From positions 14,481,621 to 14,545,620 of the forward strand of contig QCXZ01000003.1 in the NCBI GenBank assembly GCA_025024175.1: 64,000 nucleotides of DNA. The letters are read 5' to 3'. The notes below the pieces were generated by a model. That model saw only the letters and a list, made by a program, of their open reading frames with translations. It was not told the DNA's origin and did no database searches. The DNA comes from Rhyzopertha dominica. Lineage: Eukaryota; Arthropoda; Insecta; Coleoptera; Bostrichidae. The position numbers were made by a program, and so were the translations under genes. The first letter of the stretch is position 1. Each line of letters begins with the position of its first letter. Positions 14,001 to 24,309 of the stretch are shown here, piece after piece.

Positions 14001-15660
14001 TGAATTCCACCGAAGAAAGTGACTATGTCGTCAAAATTTACAGCAATGCGTGTTCTTAGCGGGTTATCCAAGAGTCCTTTATCATTTCTGAGTGTAATTA
14101 TGCAAACGGTTAACGATAGAAGTTTCCGCACACTTAATTACAATCCGATTTATTATTGGACGCACATTATGTGCTTGTTTAGATAGGCAGCTAACGGAAA
14201 TTCATTTATGACAGCCGACATGTAGCAAATGTGTAATTGCGTAAATAGACAGACATGTTACGGGATGTAAAAGGAACCGGTAAAAAATAAGCTGCAAAGA
14301 TGAGAATTTCATAATCATGCTTCCCAATCGCTAAATCAGAACAAAAAGTAAATTTAGGCTATTTTCTTATTGTCGAAGCAAAAATATGATTGGAGTGTGC
14401 ATCAGACAATTCTTAACGGTCGTCTTTAAAAAAAGTAGAGGTCTGCAGACGTCAGCTTTGTTTTTTTTTTCATATTTTAGATAATGCTTGTAGTTAAAAA
14501 AAATGTACTTTGCATAAAGGTTAATTAACTCAACGTGAATATGTAAACGAGTACCTACACCAAATGCGGTATCTGTATAATGTCTATTATTCTTTAATAA
14601 CGACCACGGTATTTTCTTATACAGTGATAACTACATATGGCACATGATTCTCGATTGGACTACGTTGTGTTTGAGAGAGGTACAGTTATAGTATCTGCTT
14701 CAAAAATAATTACACTCATTCTTTGAACCTTTGCATTTCATATCTGTTAATAATGAGGAGCTCATCCCATTAATATATGACGTTTGTCTCAAAAGGTTTA
14801 AATATGCAAAAGAAGATACATTGGCTTTTATATCCGGGAAAAGGTTCATAGAGTGCAGCAATATAAACGTTCGGTGTTTAGCAAACCTTTTTGAAACCAA
14901 CTGTCAATATTGTAAGCTGGCCTTTGACGAAGTCCTTGGTCGCGATACTGCAGCTCATACTGCGACTTTATCACTCACAATCGGCAATAGTGTTTATTGC
15001 CATTACCATTTAACTAAACTAAACAAAATTATAATTCGCAATTCTTGCACTACAAGAAATTTGTGTGTTTTCAGGTGTAAATCCTTTTTTCACAATTTGG
15101 TGTGTTATTGGTTGATGACTATACAAGTGAGATAATCGTCTGCAATTTTGTGATATGTGTTTGCATCGGTCTTATAAATTCTCAATGACCTATTGTGAGA
15201 TTGCAGTAGTNGAACCAGCAGATTAGAATTTTCTANCCCAATACAACTGTCATCTCTAGCACACGTAAGCTACTTTTTAAAATATTGTATTTGGCTCACT
15301 TTAACCAACATGTTTGTCGCACTAAGTGAGTTTTCTTCGGTCATTACCCTTTTCAGTTCTCAACTTAAGCTCGAATTTTTTAGTTTTAATGAAATAACTA
15401 CTGGTTGCTATTTTTGATCAATTTATATTCGGAAATACCGCTGCCTAGACAACAAGATAAACTAACAAGTTATTTGAAAAATTTCTGCTATAGAAGGCAC
15501 TGAGTTTAAGAAACTTAAAAATAAAGATGAAAGCTTGGGAAAACAAGAAAGTCGTGGTCGATAGTTTGAAACGGAGGTGAAACTTCTAGTCCGAGAGCCC
15601 ATGTAAAAAAAACTGCAAGAGTCTAGTAATGGCTCTTGTTTTAATATTTTGTAGTACTTA
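8045..15660. other. long intergenic stretch, no gene recognised
   Basis: Mostly AT-rich unassigned DNA. Frames of 60-134 codons occur (for example 8613-8795, 8792-8980, 10693-11028 on the minus strand, 11375-11620, and 14731-15135 with 134 codons). None has a recognisable domain, good initiation context, splice context or protein-like composition, so none is called. More complex patches lie at about 8160-8470 and 13830-14300 and could be regulatory. N bases lie at 15211 and 15236. Confidence 0.5.
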
Positions 15661-15672
15661 GGGTATACATAA

Positions 15673-16073
15673 GTCAGTACCCACTTGCAAGGTCAGGCAG
15701 AGTAACACTTGGCAGTGGAGCAACAAGCAGCCTCGCGCGCTCTTTAACTAGACTGCAAACGACTGATAACTGCGTATGATTCATTAAACATAGGTTTTTT
15801 CTTTAATTATATATGTATAGTAATTAAACAATAAATAAATTTTCAGTTNTTACCAAACTCTTGCACCGATTTCATCCTGACATGACATGTTGACTCACCG
15901 TACTCCACATCTATGCTAACTATGCGGTCTGACCACCTTGTCACAATTATTTGGCAGTATGATGTACACGGTCAATTTATAACTACTACGAAGTACATGT
16001 GACAATTTGGCATACTTTAAAGCGTGCCAGTATCCGGTGTTCCACTACCTGACCTTGCAAGTGGGTACTCACT
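15673..16073. mobile_element. 401-bp MITE with 25-bp TIRs just upstream of cuticle gene A
   Basis: The left TIR at 15673-15697 begins GTCAGTACCCACTTGCAAGG. The right TIR at 16048-16073, in reverse complement, begins AGTGAGTACCCACTTGCAAG and continues GTCAGG. The two match over at least 22 contiguous bases. CATAA flanks both ends (15668-15672 and 16074-16078), a possible 5-bp target-site duplication. The interior has no coding capacity and one N (15849). Its right end lies about 270 bp upstream of the first located exon of gene A, so it could contribute to the promoter. Confidence 0.7.
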
Positions 16074-16181
16074 CATAAACGTCGTAAGTGTTACATATTA
16101 GAATATATTTACGATGCAGTAGTAAATTCATCTTGCAGTTTCTTGACAGGGGCCGGGTTTTGGCATTGCATAATCTCTCGA

Positions 16182-16189
16182 TATTTAAA
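16182..16189 (+). promoter_or_regulatory. possible TATA-like box for gene A
   Basis: TATTTAAA lies 150 bp upstream of the first located exon of gene A, after a GC-richer segment (GGGGCCGGG near 16150). If used, transcription would start near 16210. No convincing first coding exon follows, and the true promoter may lie further upstream. Weak. Confidence 0.2.
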
Positions 16190-16341
16190 AGCTATCGAGA
16201 AAATGAAGAAAAAACGTGAAATGGTGAACTTATTTTAATAATTAATGAATGTTAATTGCTAAAATGTTACTTTACAACGTCAATGAGCATAAATACCACG
16301 TATATGTGATTTATTCTATTAACATGTTTATTTTATTGCAG

Positions 16342-17262
16342 AAATTAGCAGCAGTCTGCTGCTGCATCGCAGCATCATACGCTGCAATCCTCCCCGGTCA
16401 AAACGAATATCTTCCGCCACCAAGTGGAGGCTACAAATACGAAAAACCCTCTGTGCCATTCCCACCATCCCAACCAAGTTTCCCACCTTACCAACCATCA
16501 CCCCCAACACCATTCCAACCTCAAAGACCTCCACAACCACCCGCACCACCAGCACCCCGACCATTCCAACCGGCACCGAGCCCCGCACCGCCACGACCAA
16601 CTTACGGGCCACCACCGACTTCTCCGCCGTACCAACCCCCTAGGCCCACCCAGCCTTCTTACCAACCACCAAGACCTACCTCCCCACCGGCGCAGCCTCC
16701 TAGGCCGACGTATGGACCTCCATCGCAGCCGCCTTATCAACCACAGCCTCCTGCGAGACCTTCGCCTCCTCCATTCCAACCCCCAAGGCCGACGTATGGC
16801 CCTCCGAGCCAGCCGCCTAGACCGCCTACATTCCCGCCGTCTCAGCCTCCACCAAGGCCAACTTCACCTCCATACCAACCACCCTACCAGCCTCCCAGTC
16901 CTCCGCCTGGGAGACCTAGCGCGCCCCAGTACTTACCTCCGAGGCCGTCGGGCCCACCGTCTCCACCAAGACCACCAACCCCTACGTTCGGGCCTCCTTC
17001 TCCTCAACCCCCTAGGCCCTTCACTCCGCAGCCACCGCAACCTCCAAGGCCTACTTATGGACCACCGGCTCCTCAACCACCGAGACCGACTTATGGACCA
17101 CCGAGCGGTCCGGCAGTAACTCCTCCTAGACCCACGTATGCACCACCCAGACCTCCAGCACGACCACCCTCACCTGCTCCAAGACCCTTCCCTACATATG
17201 GTCCGCCTCAAGGGCCTGACCGGGAAGGACAAGGAACTGGACAGGCAGTATCTCAAGCTGAG
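16342..17262 (+). CDS. pro-resilin-like cuticle protein A, exon with signal peptide tail and Pro-rich repeat arm
   Basis: First located coding exon (307 codons) of a secreted, chitin-binding cuticle protein with resilin-like exon order. It opens after a good acceptor (TTTATTTTATTGCAG) with KLAAVCCCIAASYA, the hydrophobic end of a signal peptide, probably cleaved before AILPGQNEY. The usual tiny first exon (Met plus a few residues) was not found. Alternatively translation starts unspliced at the ATG at 16324 (MFILLQKLAAVCCC), which would also make a signal peptide. The rest is a low-complexity arm close to half proline, with six PTYGPP repeats, one PTFGPP, one PTYAPP and many YQPP/RPPSP units. 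This suggests an extensible, Tyr-crosslinkable segment. The exon ends ...VSQAE at GAG|gtatga, in phase 0. Two other frames are open through it only because of the Pro-rich codon pattern. Confidence 0.9.
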
Positions 17263-19760
17263 GTATGATGCATAGGAGCTCTTAGAAAAGTAACAGTATT
17301 GGTGATTTTTAAACCAATTGCAAGGATCACAAAGAAATTAAGTCAAAGTTCTAGATGTAATTTTGTATTAGTAATTCAGAGACTTATTATGGTATTTTAG
17401 GTATGTCTTAACTCATTAAACTGTTTATGCCAAAAACCCCCACAGGGTTTCTATAAATGATTCATGCATCCAGGGCGCTTATGGAAATTATTGATTTTTG
17501 AATTATTTGATATATTTTAATGTGAGAAAAGCCTGGGAGTGTGTATAATTAACTTTAAGGTTACAGAAAGCTCACATTTCGGACCTGTGGTATGACATTG
17601 ATCTCGCAACCTTCAGTACTATCGCCGTGCATTTTGTAGCTTGGCAGCAGTTACAAAAGGGCGGCACAAGGAATTCAGAAATCAACGCCGCCCGCTTTGA
17701 ATGAGTCATTTATAGAAGGCCTGTACTTCAATCAACTTAAAACGTGTGACAAAATAGTAATAGGTCATTACGCCAGTTAATGTGCGTATCTGTACAATTA
17801 CATTGGGGACATAAAGTATAACTACTGGTGAGAATAGTTATGTTTATGCGGGTTGTCATTATAAAGAAATAGTAAAATTTGTTTGTAGTCGACATCAATC
17901 AACGTCAACTTTGCTAAAGTGACCTAAAATATATATAATATTCTATAGGTACAGTTAGTAGTATGATTTATATTACCACGACATAATCAGGTAATTACGA
18001 TCTATAGCGTGAATTATTACAAACCGATTAATATTAGAAGCTGAACTTTCACGTCTTTCACTGCTGCATAATTTTACCATAAATTGTAAACTATTAGCAG
18101 CAAGAAAACGTATAACACGTCAAATACTTAAGATATGTTATTAAAAGAGTCCAAAATACAACATTTCGTGAAAACAGTGAAAAATGCCACGACTGCAAGA
18201 AACTGAAAAGCTTTTAAACTAGGAGTGATAGAAGCATGGAAGCATTTTAAGTCAAAATTGCCACACCTACATATTTCAGCCTTATCATTAATTATTAAAA
18301 CGAGGTTGGCTTCTAAAACAGTGAGTTCTTCGGCTTTTTTATATAACGGCGGCTACTATACTAAGTTCGATATTTTTTCTCCTAGGCTACATTAAGTTTA
18401 AAATTTATACTATTTTTCAACTGTAACTAAAAGTATTAGAAACATAATTCAGGTTGCTCTCAAAAAAGTTATAAATGAAACATCAAGCTACCAACTCGAA
18501 ATGCGACGAAACAGTTACTGCTAACCAAACAACCACGAATTGTTGACTTATTTTGGTTGCTCCCTATTATCTTATTAGCTGCGAGTCTTATATCTAAAAT
18601 ATCCATTGGGCATAAAATTCACAACTCCTGCTTAATCGGTGAAATTAGCAAAAGTCGTAATCTAAATATATTTTTTGGAAGTCTAGAAGTAGCCGCAAGC
18701 CTGATGCACTGTTTCTCTTTTAATTACGATCACATATTCATTCTTTTTATAATGCGCTACCTCGGAGTATTCTACAGTACTCCAATCAATGCTTGATATT
18801 GAATTCGTAAATCACAGTGCTTCTCAGACTACAATCCGTCTAATGTATGATGATAAAACTTTATGGTATCGACTCATGGAGGTAACAAAAACGTTGTTGT
18901 TGAGGGTGTTGGATGCAAGCTCAACATTGAATTTTCCCGCAACGTTTCGAAACTTGATTAGTTTCTTCTTAAGGCCTCAATTTGTTTCATCAAATAACAA
19001 CTGCATGCAGGTACTCAGTGAGCGACGCCATTGAGGCCGCTATCCAGGGATTTCATTGTTAGCTTGAATCCCACACCCTCAACAGCAAAAATGGAAGAAA
19101 GAAGTATTATCACTTTAAAAAGTAAGCATTGCCAGACTACTACATATGTGGCATGCAGAATACCATGAAGAGGAGTTTTGGTTTTGGCATATGTTAATGA
19201 TGCTAAGATTGTGTCACATTAGTCAAAAGCATGGAATTTCTGTAGATATGAACTTTATAGCAAAATGTTCTCAGCAAAAGTCTTTTGCAAATTATCTACT
19301 TTTTTAATAAGTCAACGCAAGTTCCATAGCTGCGTAATCTTTTTTGTATACGTAAATGACTCCAAGCCAATTTTTTGCGGATTTGCATTGATATCTTGTC
19401 CTTGAAATAACCTAGTTATTTTTATGGATTGATAACATTTTTTTTTGTAAAAAGCGTGTTTTGAAATAAACGACAAAAAGCATTTTAAAGACAGGCTCTG
19501 CAGGTGGTTTTTATTTATTTGATGATAATTCTAATGTACGTAACAATCCATCGATTTAAATAAATCTTTACTCAAATTAAATATTTAAACTGAAGATAGC
19601 CTGCACTGCTGAGTGCGTATGCAGTTTTGTAATTAGTTAAGCGTACTTTTTGACTGCCGTGTCCGATTCTGATTTCTGCGGTGTTTCTTTGTACATCTGA
19701 CTTTTAAATGATCCTTAGAGGTAAAAATCCAGCAAATTTGAATCAAGCGACGTAGTATTA

Positions 19761-19780
19761 TATCTATCTATCTATCTATC
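19761..19780. repeat. TATC microsatellite, five units
   Basis: Five uninterrupted copies of TATC, directly next to the mariner fossil in the gene A intron. Confidence 0.9.
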
Positions 19781-19781
19781 A

Positions 19782-20085
19782 ACCTACCTTGGGAAATATT
19801 AATTACATAAAGGCGTAAGTTAACTTAAAAATGTGGCGGAGCACCGTCTTGTTGAAACCAGATATCGGGGTTTGGCATTTCTCGGCGATTTTCATCTGGA
19901 AATAAATATAGTGTCAGGTACAATATTTTCATGTAATAGGTTCAGGTAGATATATAATTTGCTGTCCAATAAAACCAGCTCTCATATTTAGTTTTTGAGG
20001 ATATTGTGTTGTATGCTGTTCCATCATATACTGATGATTGTCACTAGACCAGCAGCAGTTGTCCAGCTGTGTCTGTTTACCAATT
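19782..20085 (-). mobile_element. mariner-like transposase fossil inside the gene A intron
   Basis: Minus-strand remnant of a mariner/Tc1 transposase. It reads NHQYMMEQHTTQYPQKLN (about 20030-19977), then a short segment corresponding to the region before the second catalytic block, then DIWFQQDGAPPHF (about 19870-19830) with the second catalytic aspartate. Frameshifts, stops and an internal deletion are present. The first and third catalytic blocks are not seen. The FQQDGAPPH block is the same type as in the 36-kb mariner. Not functional. Confidence 0.8.
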
Positions 20086-20464
20086 TATTCGGATCAAAAG
20101 GAATTTAATCAGAAAATAAAATGTTTGCAAATCCGCAAAAAATTACTTAGTTGCCATTTAAAAAGATGTAAAAAAATTACGCTACCATTAAAATGCTTTA
20201 TGTTTTATCACTATATGCAGATTAAATACCTTACCTTAAAATATTTTTGTATTATTGTGATAACTGGAGAGAAAACTACATGCCGAATGTAATACGCAAG
20301 GTAAACGCTAAGTTAAAGAAAGCAGCTGTAACATATAGACAAACTCTCGGCTTTAACTTTTTTACAAATAATTTTTTATGTAATCTTCTTTCCATTTTGA
20401 TCAAAGATGCTTATTAAGTTGCCCGTAAATATGTAGTTGCGTTAACACATTCAATTGATTTTAG

Positions 20465-20668
20465 CACGATCATCACCATCACCATGAACCGGGAATGCCA
20501 TTTGACTTCAGCTATGCAGTAGAGGAGCCCCAATTTGGCAACGATTACTCCCACAACGCAATCAGCGATGGTGATGTTACTAAGGGAGAATACAGGATTC
20601 AGCTTCCAGACGGAAGGACGCAAGTCGTCAAATACACCGCAGACTGGGCTACAGGATATCATGCTCAA
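20465..20668 (+). CDS. pro-resilin-like cuticle protein A, chitin-binding (Rebers-Riddiford) exon
   Basis: 68-codon exon, acceptor ttttag|CAC, donor CAA|gtaaac, phase 0 on both sides. It starts with a His-rich linker, HDHHHHHEPG, followed by the Rebers-Riddiford chitin-binding domain: FDFSYAVEEPQFGNDY, then GEYRIQLPDGRTQVVKY, then TADWATGYHAQ. The PDGRTQ.V.Y.ADW.TG(Y/F)HA signature fits RR-type cuticular proteins of the pro-resilin group, which bind chitin in the procuticle. The domain aligns residue by residue with the exon at 31043-31224 of gene B. Histidine is abundant only in this linker. The function in chitin binding is known for the family; the role of the linker is not known. Confidence 0.95.
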
Positions 20669-20720
20669 GTAAACATAAAAATTCCTCAATAACGTTCACA
20701 TTACACGTTCAAAATTTTAG

Positions 20721-21176
20721 GTATCATACGAAGGGGAGCCCACTTATCCACAATTCGGAGGAACGGGAGCAGGAACCAGCCAAGTTGGCTACCCTGGAGG
20801 TAGACCGGCAGGCCCAGGACGGTACCCTAGCGGACCATCGGGACCAGTCGGGCCATCCGGACCTGTTGGACCATCTGGTCCTACTGGACCAACTGGCGGT
20901 TATCCATCTGGCCGTCCTTCCGGACCCAGCTTTCCTTCTGGACCAGTAGGAGCACCAAGTGCACCCACACCTGGTTATCCTGCTCCAAGACCTTCTGCAC
21001 CATCTCCTAGCGGAGGGTATCCTTCCGGAAGACCTAGCGTTCCTTTTCCTTCGCCGAGTAGGCCTAGTTTTCCCCCATCCAAACCAGGATTTCCGGGTAA
21101 CGCTGTAGGAGTGCCAAGTAAACCTTCAACAGGAATAACTCAGCCATACGCGGAAAACGGCGGATACAAATACTAG
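20721..21176 (+). CDS. pro-resilin-like cuticle protein A, C-terminal Gly/Pro/Ser arm (last exon)
   Basis: Terminal exon (151 codons plus TAG) after a very short 52-bp intron (20669-20720, gtaaac...ttttag). It begins VSYEGEPTYPQFGG, completing the RR domain edge, then gives a low-complexity arm. This has a run of collagen-like GPx/GxP triplets (GPSGPVGPSGPVGP and following), repeated SGRPS units (GGYPSGRPS type), and many PSxP motifs, ending in GGYKY. Drosophila resilin likewise has an elastic arm, then the chitin-binding domain, then a second Gly-rich arm on separate exons. The spliced product would be about 526 residues plus the missing start. The stop is followed by an AT-rich 3' UTR. Confidence 0.93.
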   Translation, partial: VSYEGEPTYPQFGGTGAGTSQVGYPGGRPAGPGRYPSGPSGPVGPSGPVGPSGPTGPTGGYPSGRPSGPSFPSGPVGAPSAPTPGYPAPRPSAPSPSGGYPSGRPSVPFPSPSRPSFPPSKPGFPGNAVGVPSKPSTGITQPYAENGGYKY

Positions 21177-21687
21177 GTTTCTCTAATCTATGGCAGTAAA
21201 AGACAGTAAGATACGTTCATTGGCCAAGGAGTGTTCAATAGTAGACGTTAGAAGAAAGCCGAAAATTGCAGCATTTTTTTTTACTTAGCTTTAAGTATTT
21301 GTTAGGTATTTTGTATATTTGTGCAATTCTTGTAAAAAGCAGTGTTTCCAGAGAGGCAGTTGTTTGTAAAGTAATTTTGTTTATTTCTTATGTATTTATC
21401 TAGCTCCTAAATGAATTGTCCAGTATTTTCTATCAATTTATTTATTTCTATACAGCGATGTATACTGGTATAATATATAAATACATATACTTTTCCACAA
21501 TATTTGTCTTTTGACGCACTTTTTCAGCAGGACATGACCACCTTTAGTGAAACTGAACAATGTCAATTTGCGGAAGTAGTCCTTCTGATAAGCTGATATA
21601 GGCACAGAACAGAACAGAAATACAATCAAAGATGGATTTGCTGATTTAAAGTAACAAAGTCTCTAGTTTGTTATAATTTATAACTAC

Positions 21688-21693
21688 AATAAA
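21688..21693 (+). promoter_or_regulatory. candidate polyadenylation signal, gene A
   Basis: AATAAA about 510 bp downstream of the gene A stop codon. A second AATAAA occurs near 21839. Either would give a 3' UTR of ordinary length. Such hexamers are frequent in AT-rich DNA. Confidence 0.35.
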
Positions 21694-22197
21694 CTTGTTT
21701 GTAATGAGCAATACAAGAAATATAAAATGAAGAATATGAGGAAATTTAGAATAACGAGTTGTTATTTGTTAATTCCTTCTGAATGAAATGAAAGTTAGTT
21801 AAAAGTATATTGTTACAGTTTAATTGACTTGCCTGTTAAATAAAAAATTCAGTGCCTCAAAATAAAATAAAACACACATGCTGACAGTCCTTTCTTTTTA
21901 CAATTTCTTTTTATCAGTGCCCCGTAGTATGTTAACTAAAACGTTAAAAATACTAATTATTTGTGAAGCTCCTCTCCTCGCCAGATGCACTAAGAAAGGT
22001 GAAGGAGAACTGATAGGGAACGATTACCAAGTTTTGGACAAAATTACTAAAAAGTCACACTTTCCTGAATTACATACCACCTTTTATATGGCTTGTATAT
22101 CAGGTATATATTAATTCCTCTAAAATATATTGAACTGTTAAAAAAATCATCGCTGCTCATAATTAGGAGTGTTCAAAACTGAAATTTTTCTTAATAC

Positions 22198-22269
<72 letters not shown>

Positions 22270-22630
22270 CAACAACAACATTGTTACAAACAATATAAGG
22301 AACGGTCTAAATCATATATAACACATATGGCAACAGTATATAAAAATGAAGCATTAATATATAAAAAAGGAACCTTCACATCATGTTAACGCAGTATTCA
22401 ACATTTCGTCGACCGAATGGAACGCATTGGCACGTAGTATTTTTATACTTCCATCTACAATACACGCGCACTACTAAGATTTCTGATTCTGTCAGGCAGG
22501 CATAGTGCAGTGAAAACTTTTTTAAAATAAATGAAAATAGTTATTTGGAACCAAGAGCGACTCTTTATGTCGAGTATTGTAGCAATGAAAGCCCCAGTTT
22601 CAGATTTAAGTATGTTGTCTTTCACATGTA
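21694..22630. other. intergenic between convergent genes A and B
   Basis: Nothing gene-like apart from the TAA microsatellite. The 78-codon frame at 21878-22114 is not recognisable. Confidence 0.5.
22198..22280. repeat. TAA microsatellite passing into CAA units
   Basis: About 23 uninterrupted TAA units (22198-22266) followed by about five CAA/ACA units to 22280. The sharp switch in unit suggests slippage from a compound seed. Likely length-polymorphic. Confidence 0.97.
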
Positions 22631-22639
22631 ATAAAATAT

Positions 22640-23660
22640 TTAGGATATACCTACATAGACGGCAGCACTAAAATGCAAAACTTGACCAAATCATTCTTAC
22701 AAGGCATTCTGTTTTAGTCCTTACATATTCCTAACTGCCTTCTTCTGTAAACCAAAAATTTTTATACTTTGAGATGATGAGCCCAAAAATATTATGCCAT
22801 ACGAGATTCTGGAATAAGGTAAGCATAACAATAAGGTAGCAACACATGCAAGTTGGACAAGTTTCTATAGTTCTAGTCTATAAAGGACATAGCAACAGTA
22901 GGCAGCTTGCAAAGCAGTTAAAAAATATGTGCATCAAAACTTAGGTCATTGTCAACTATTAAACCCAAGAACTTAACAGATACCTTCTTCACAGATTTAT
23001 TTATACACTTTATAAGCAGAAACTTATCCACAGACTTTGTACGTGGAGTGAAATAGACAAAAACACACTTTTCAACGTTCAACAGCAGTTTATTTTCTTA
23101 TAACCAAGATACTGCTTGATTCAAGGTCGGCTCAGAGCGTACAGCAGCCGCAAACAAAGTATTATCCATACAAAAGCAGCTGGTATCATCTGCATACAAG
23201 ATTATCAATCGAAACCTCAGTCGTGATATCATTGATATACAGTATAAATAAAAGAAGGCCCAGAACTGGGCCCTTAGGAACTCCACGAAGGACGTTATCC
23301 GGGGCGAACGCCCCAAGATAATTTCTACCAACTGTTTACGATCCGCAGGATATGGACAAAACCACCCATGATATTGCCTTTAATTCCGCATCCAAAAAGC
23401 TTATTTAATAATATCTATGATCAACAAGATCAAAAGCTTTAGTTACATCCAAAAGGGGCTGATAATACATTTCTGTTTACAATTTAAATTTGTGTTAATT
23501 ATTTTCCTATCCAAAAAGTTTATTAGCAGATACAACAGCAGCCTCTCAAATAATTTTGATAGTGTAGAAAGAAGCGATATAGTAATTCTTCAAAAGAAAA
23601 TATTCTTATATAGGCCTATAATTACCGAGATTAAGTAGTAACCAATGATCAACACTGCCA
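22640..23660 (-). mobile_element. decayed Jockey-like LINE, reverse transcriptase fragment
   Basis: Minus-strand RT fossil. In order of reading (high to low coordinate), across frames: SLLSTLSKLFERLLLY (near 23600), DVTKAFDLVDH (near 23440), RGVPKGPVLGLLLFILYIND (about 23290-23230), YADDTS (23196-23181), SEPTLNQAVSWL (about 23135-23098), and VKFLGLIVDNDLSFDAHI (about 22990-22935). These are the finger, palm and thumb blocks of Jockey/CR1-type LINEs in correct order. Frameshifts break it several times. No endonuclease or intact ORF1 is seen. It lies between the two cuticle genes. Confidence 0.85.
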
Positions 23661-24309
23661 TAGAAAAGTTTCTAGAACTAAACTAAAACTGGATCGGGGA
23701 CCATTCCGTTTTTTATCAGCACCAGGGTCGGTCAAGCCTCCTAATATATGATGGACTCTACACCACTAGTGTAGTGGTTTCTGCTTTGTTGCATAAAAAA
23801 TAATCATCGCTTAAATGAAAACAACACCAAACTTTTGCATTGCGGAAGAAAAGTTAAAAAACTAAACCTTTTGGGACATTTGGAATTAAAAAAAGCACGT
23901 CATAAAAACGTCTGGCAAATACGCAAATAGAAATTCTCCGTCCAATACACCTTTGATATTGCCGATATTCTTAAGTTGACATTCAGCCCAAGGTGATATT
24001 TTACAACTAAATTTTACAACCTTTGTAAAATTAAGGGACGTAAATAAAATTCGACAAAATATCTCAGCTTAGTATTAGTAGACTTTGATACTCTGTTATA
24101 AAATCTCATGAAGAAAAACATATTCATAGCAGCTTGTTTCCCAGCTATCTAATTAATTCAGAATGTTTCACAATTTGCGAAGCGATTCAACTTATTTTGA
24201 TGCTTTATTAGATGTCAAATAGGTGGCTTCTCTATTGCTTATTGGGTCGGTATTTTTGTGTGACGAACTAAGAAATAAACGAAATAAATAAACAATGAAT
24301 TGCGATTTA

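Larger units (their letters stand above)
17263..20464 (+). other. gene A intron (about 3.2 kb)
   Basis: Intron between the Pro-rich exon and the chitin-binding exon, bounded by gtatga and ttttag. It contains no host exon that I can see. It carries a TATC microsatellite and a mariner transposase fossil near its 3' end, on the opposite strand. Two adjacent frames at 18557-19034 look like chance. Confidence 0.75.

Noticed and set aside
14731..15135. 134-codon plus-strand frame, the longest unassigned frame in the left half
   Set aside because: No recognisable motif, no supporting promoter or splice context, and ordinary AT-driven composition. A chance frame is the simplest reading, though a transcript would change this.
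16203..16223. MKKKREM as the missing first exon of gene A (ATG|gtgaac donor, phase 0)
   Set aside because: It would fit in phase, but it lies too close to the only TATA-like box and the donor is weak; left as unproven.
16424..17119. 231-codon plus-strand frame and minus-strand frames (16328-16615, 16498-16779) overlapping the Pro-rich exon
   Set aside because: They are open only because Pro-rich codons (CCN) avoid stops in other frames. The in-frame signal peptide, splice sites and YGPP repeats identify the real frame.
22198..22280. CRISPR-like array
   Set aside because: It is a simple trinucleotide microsatellite without spacers; no CRISPR arrays occur in this window.
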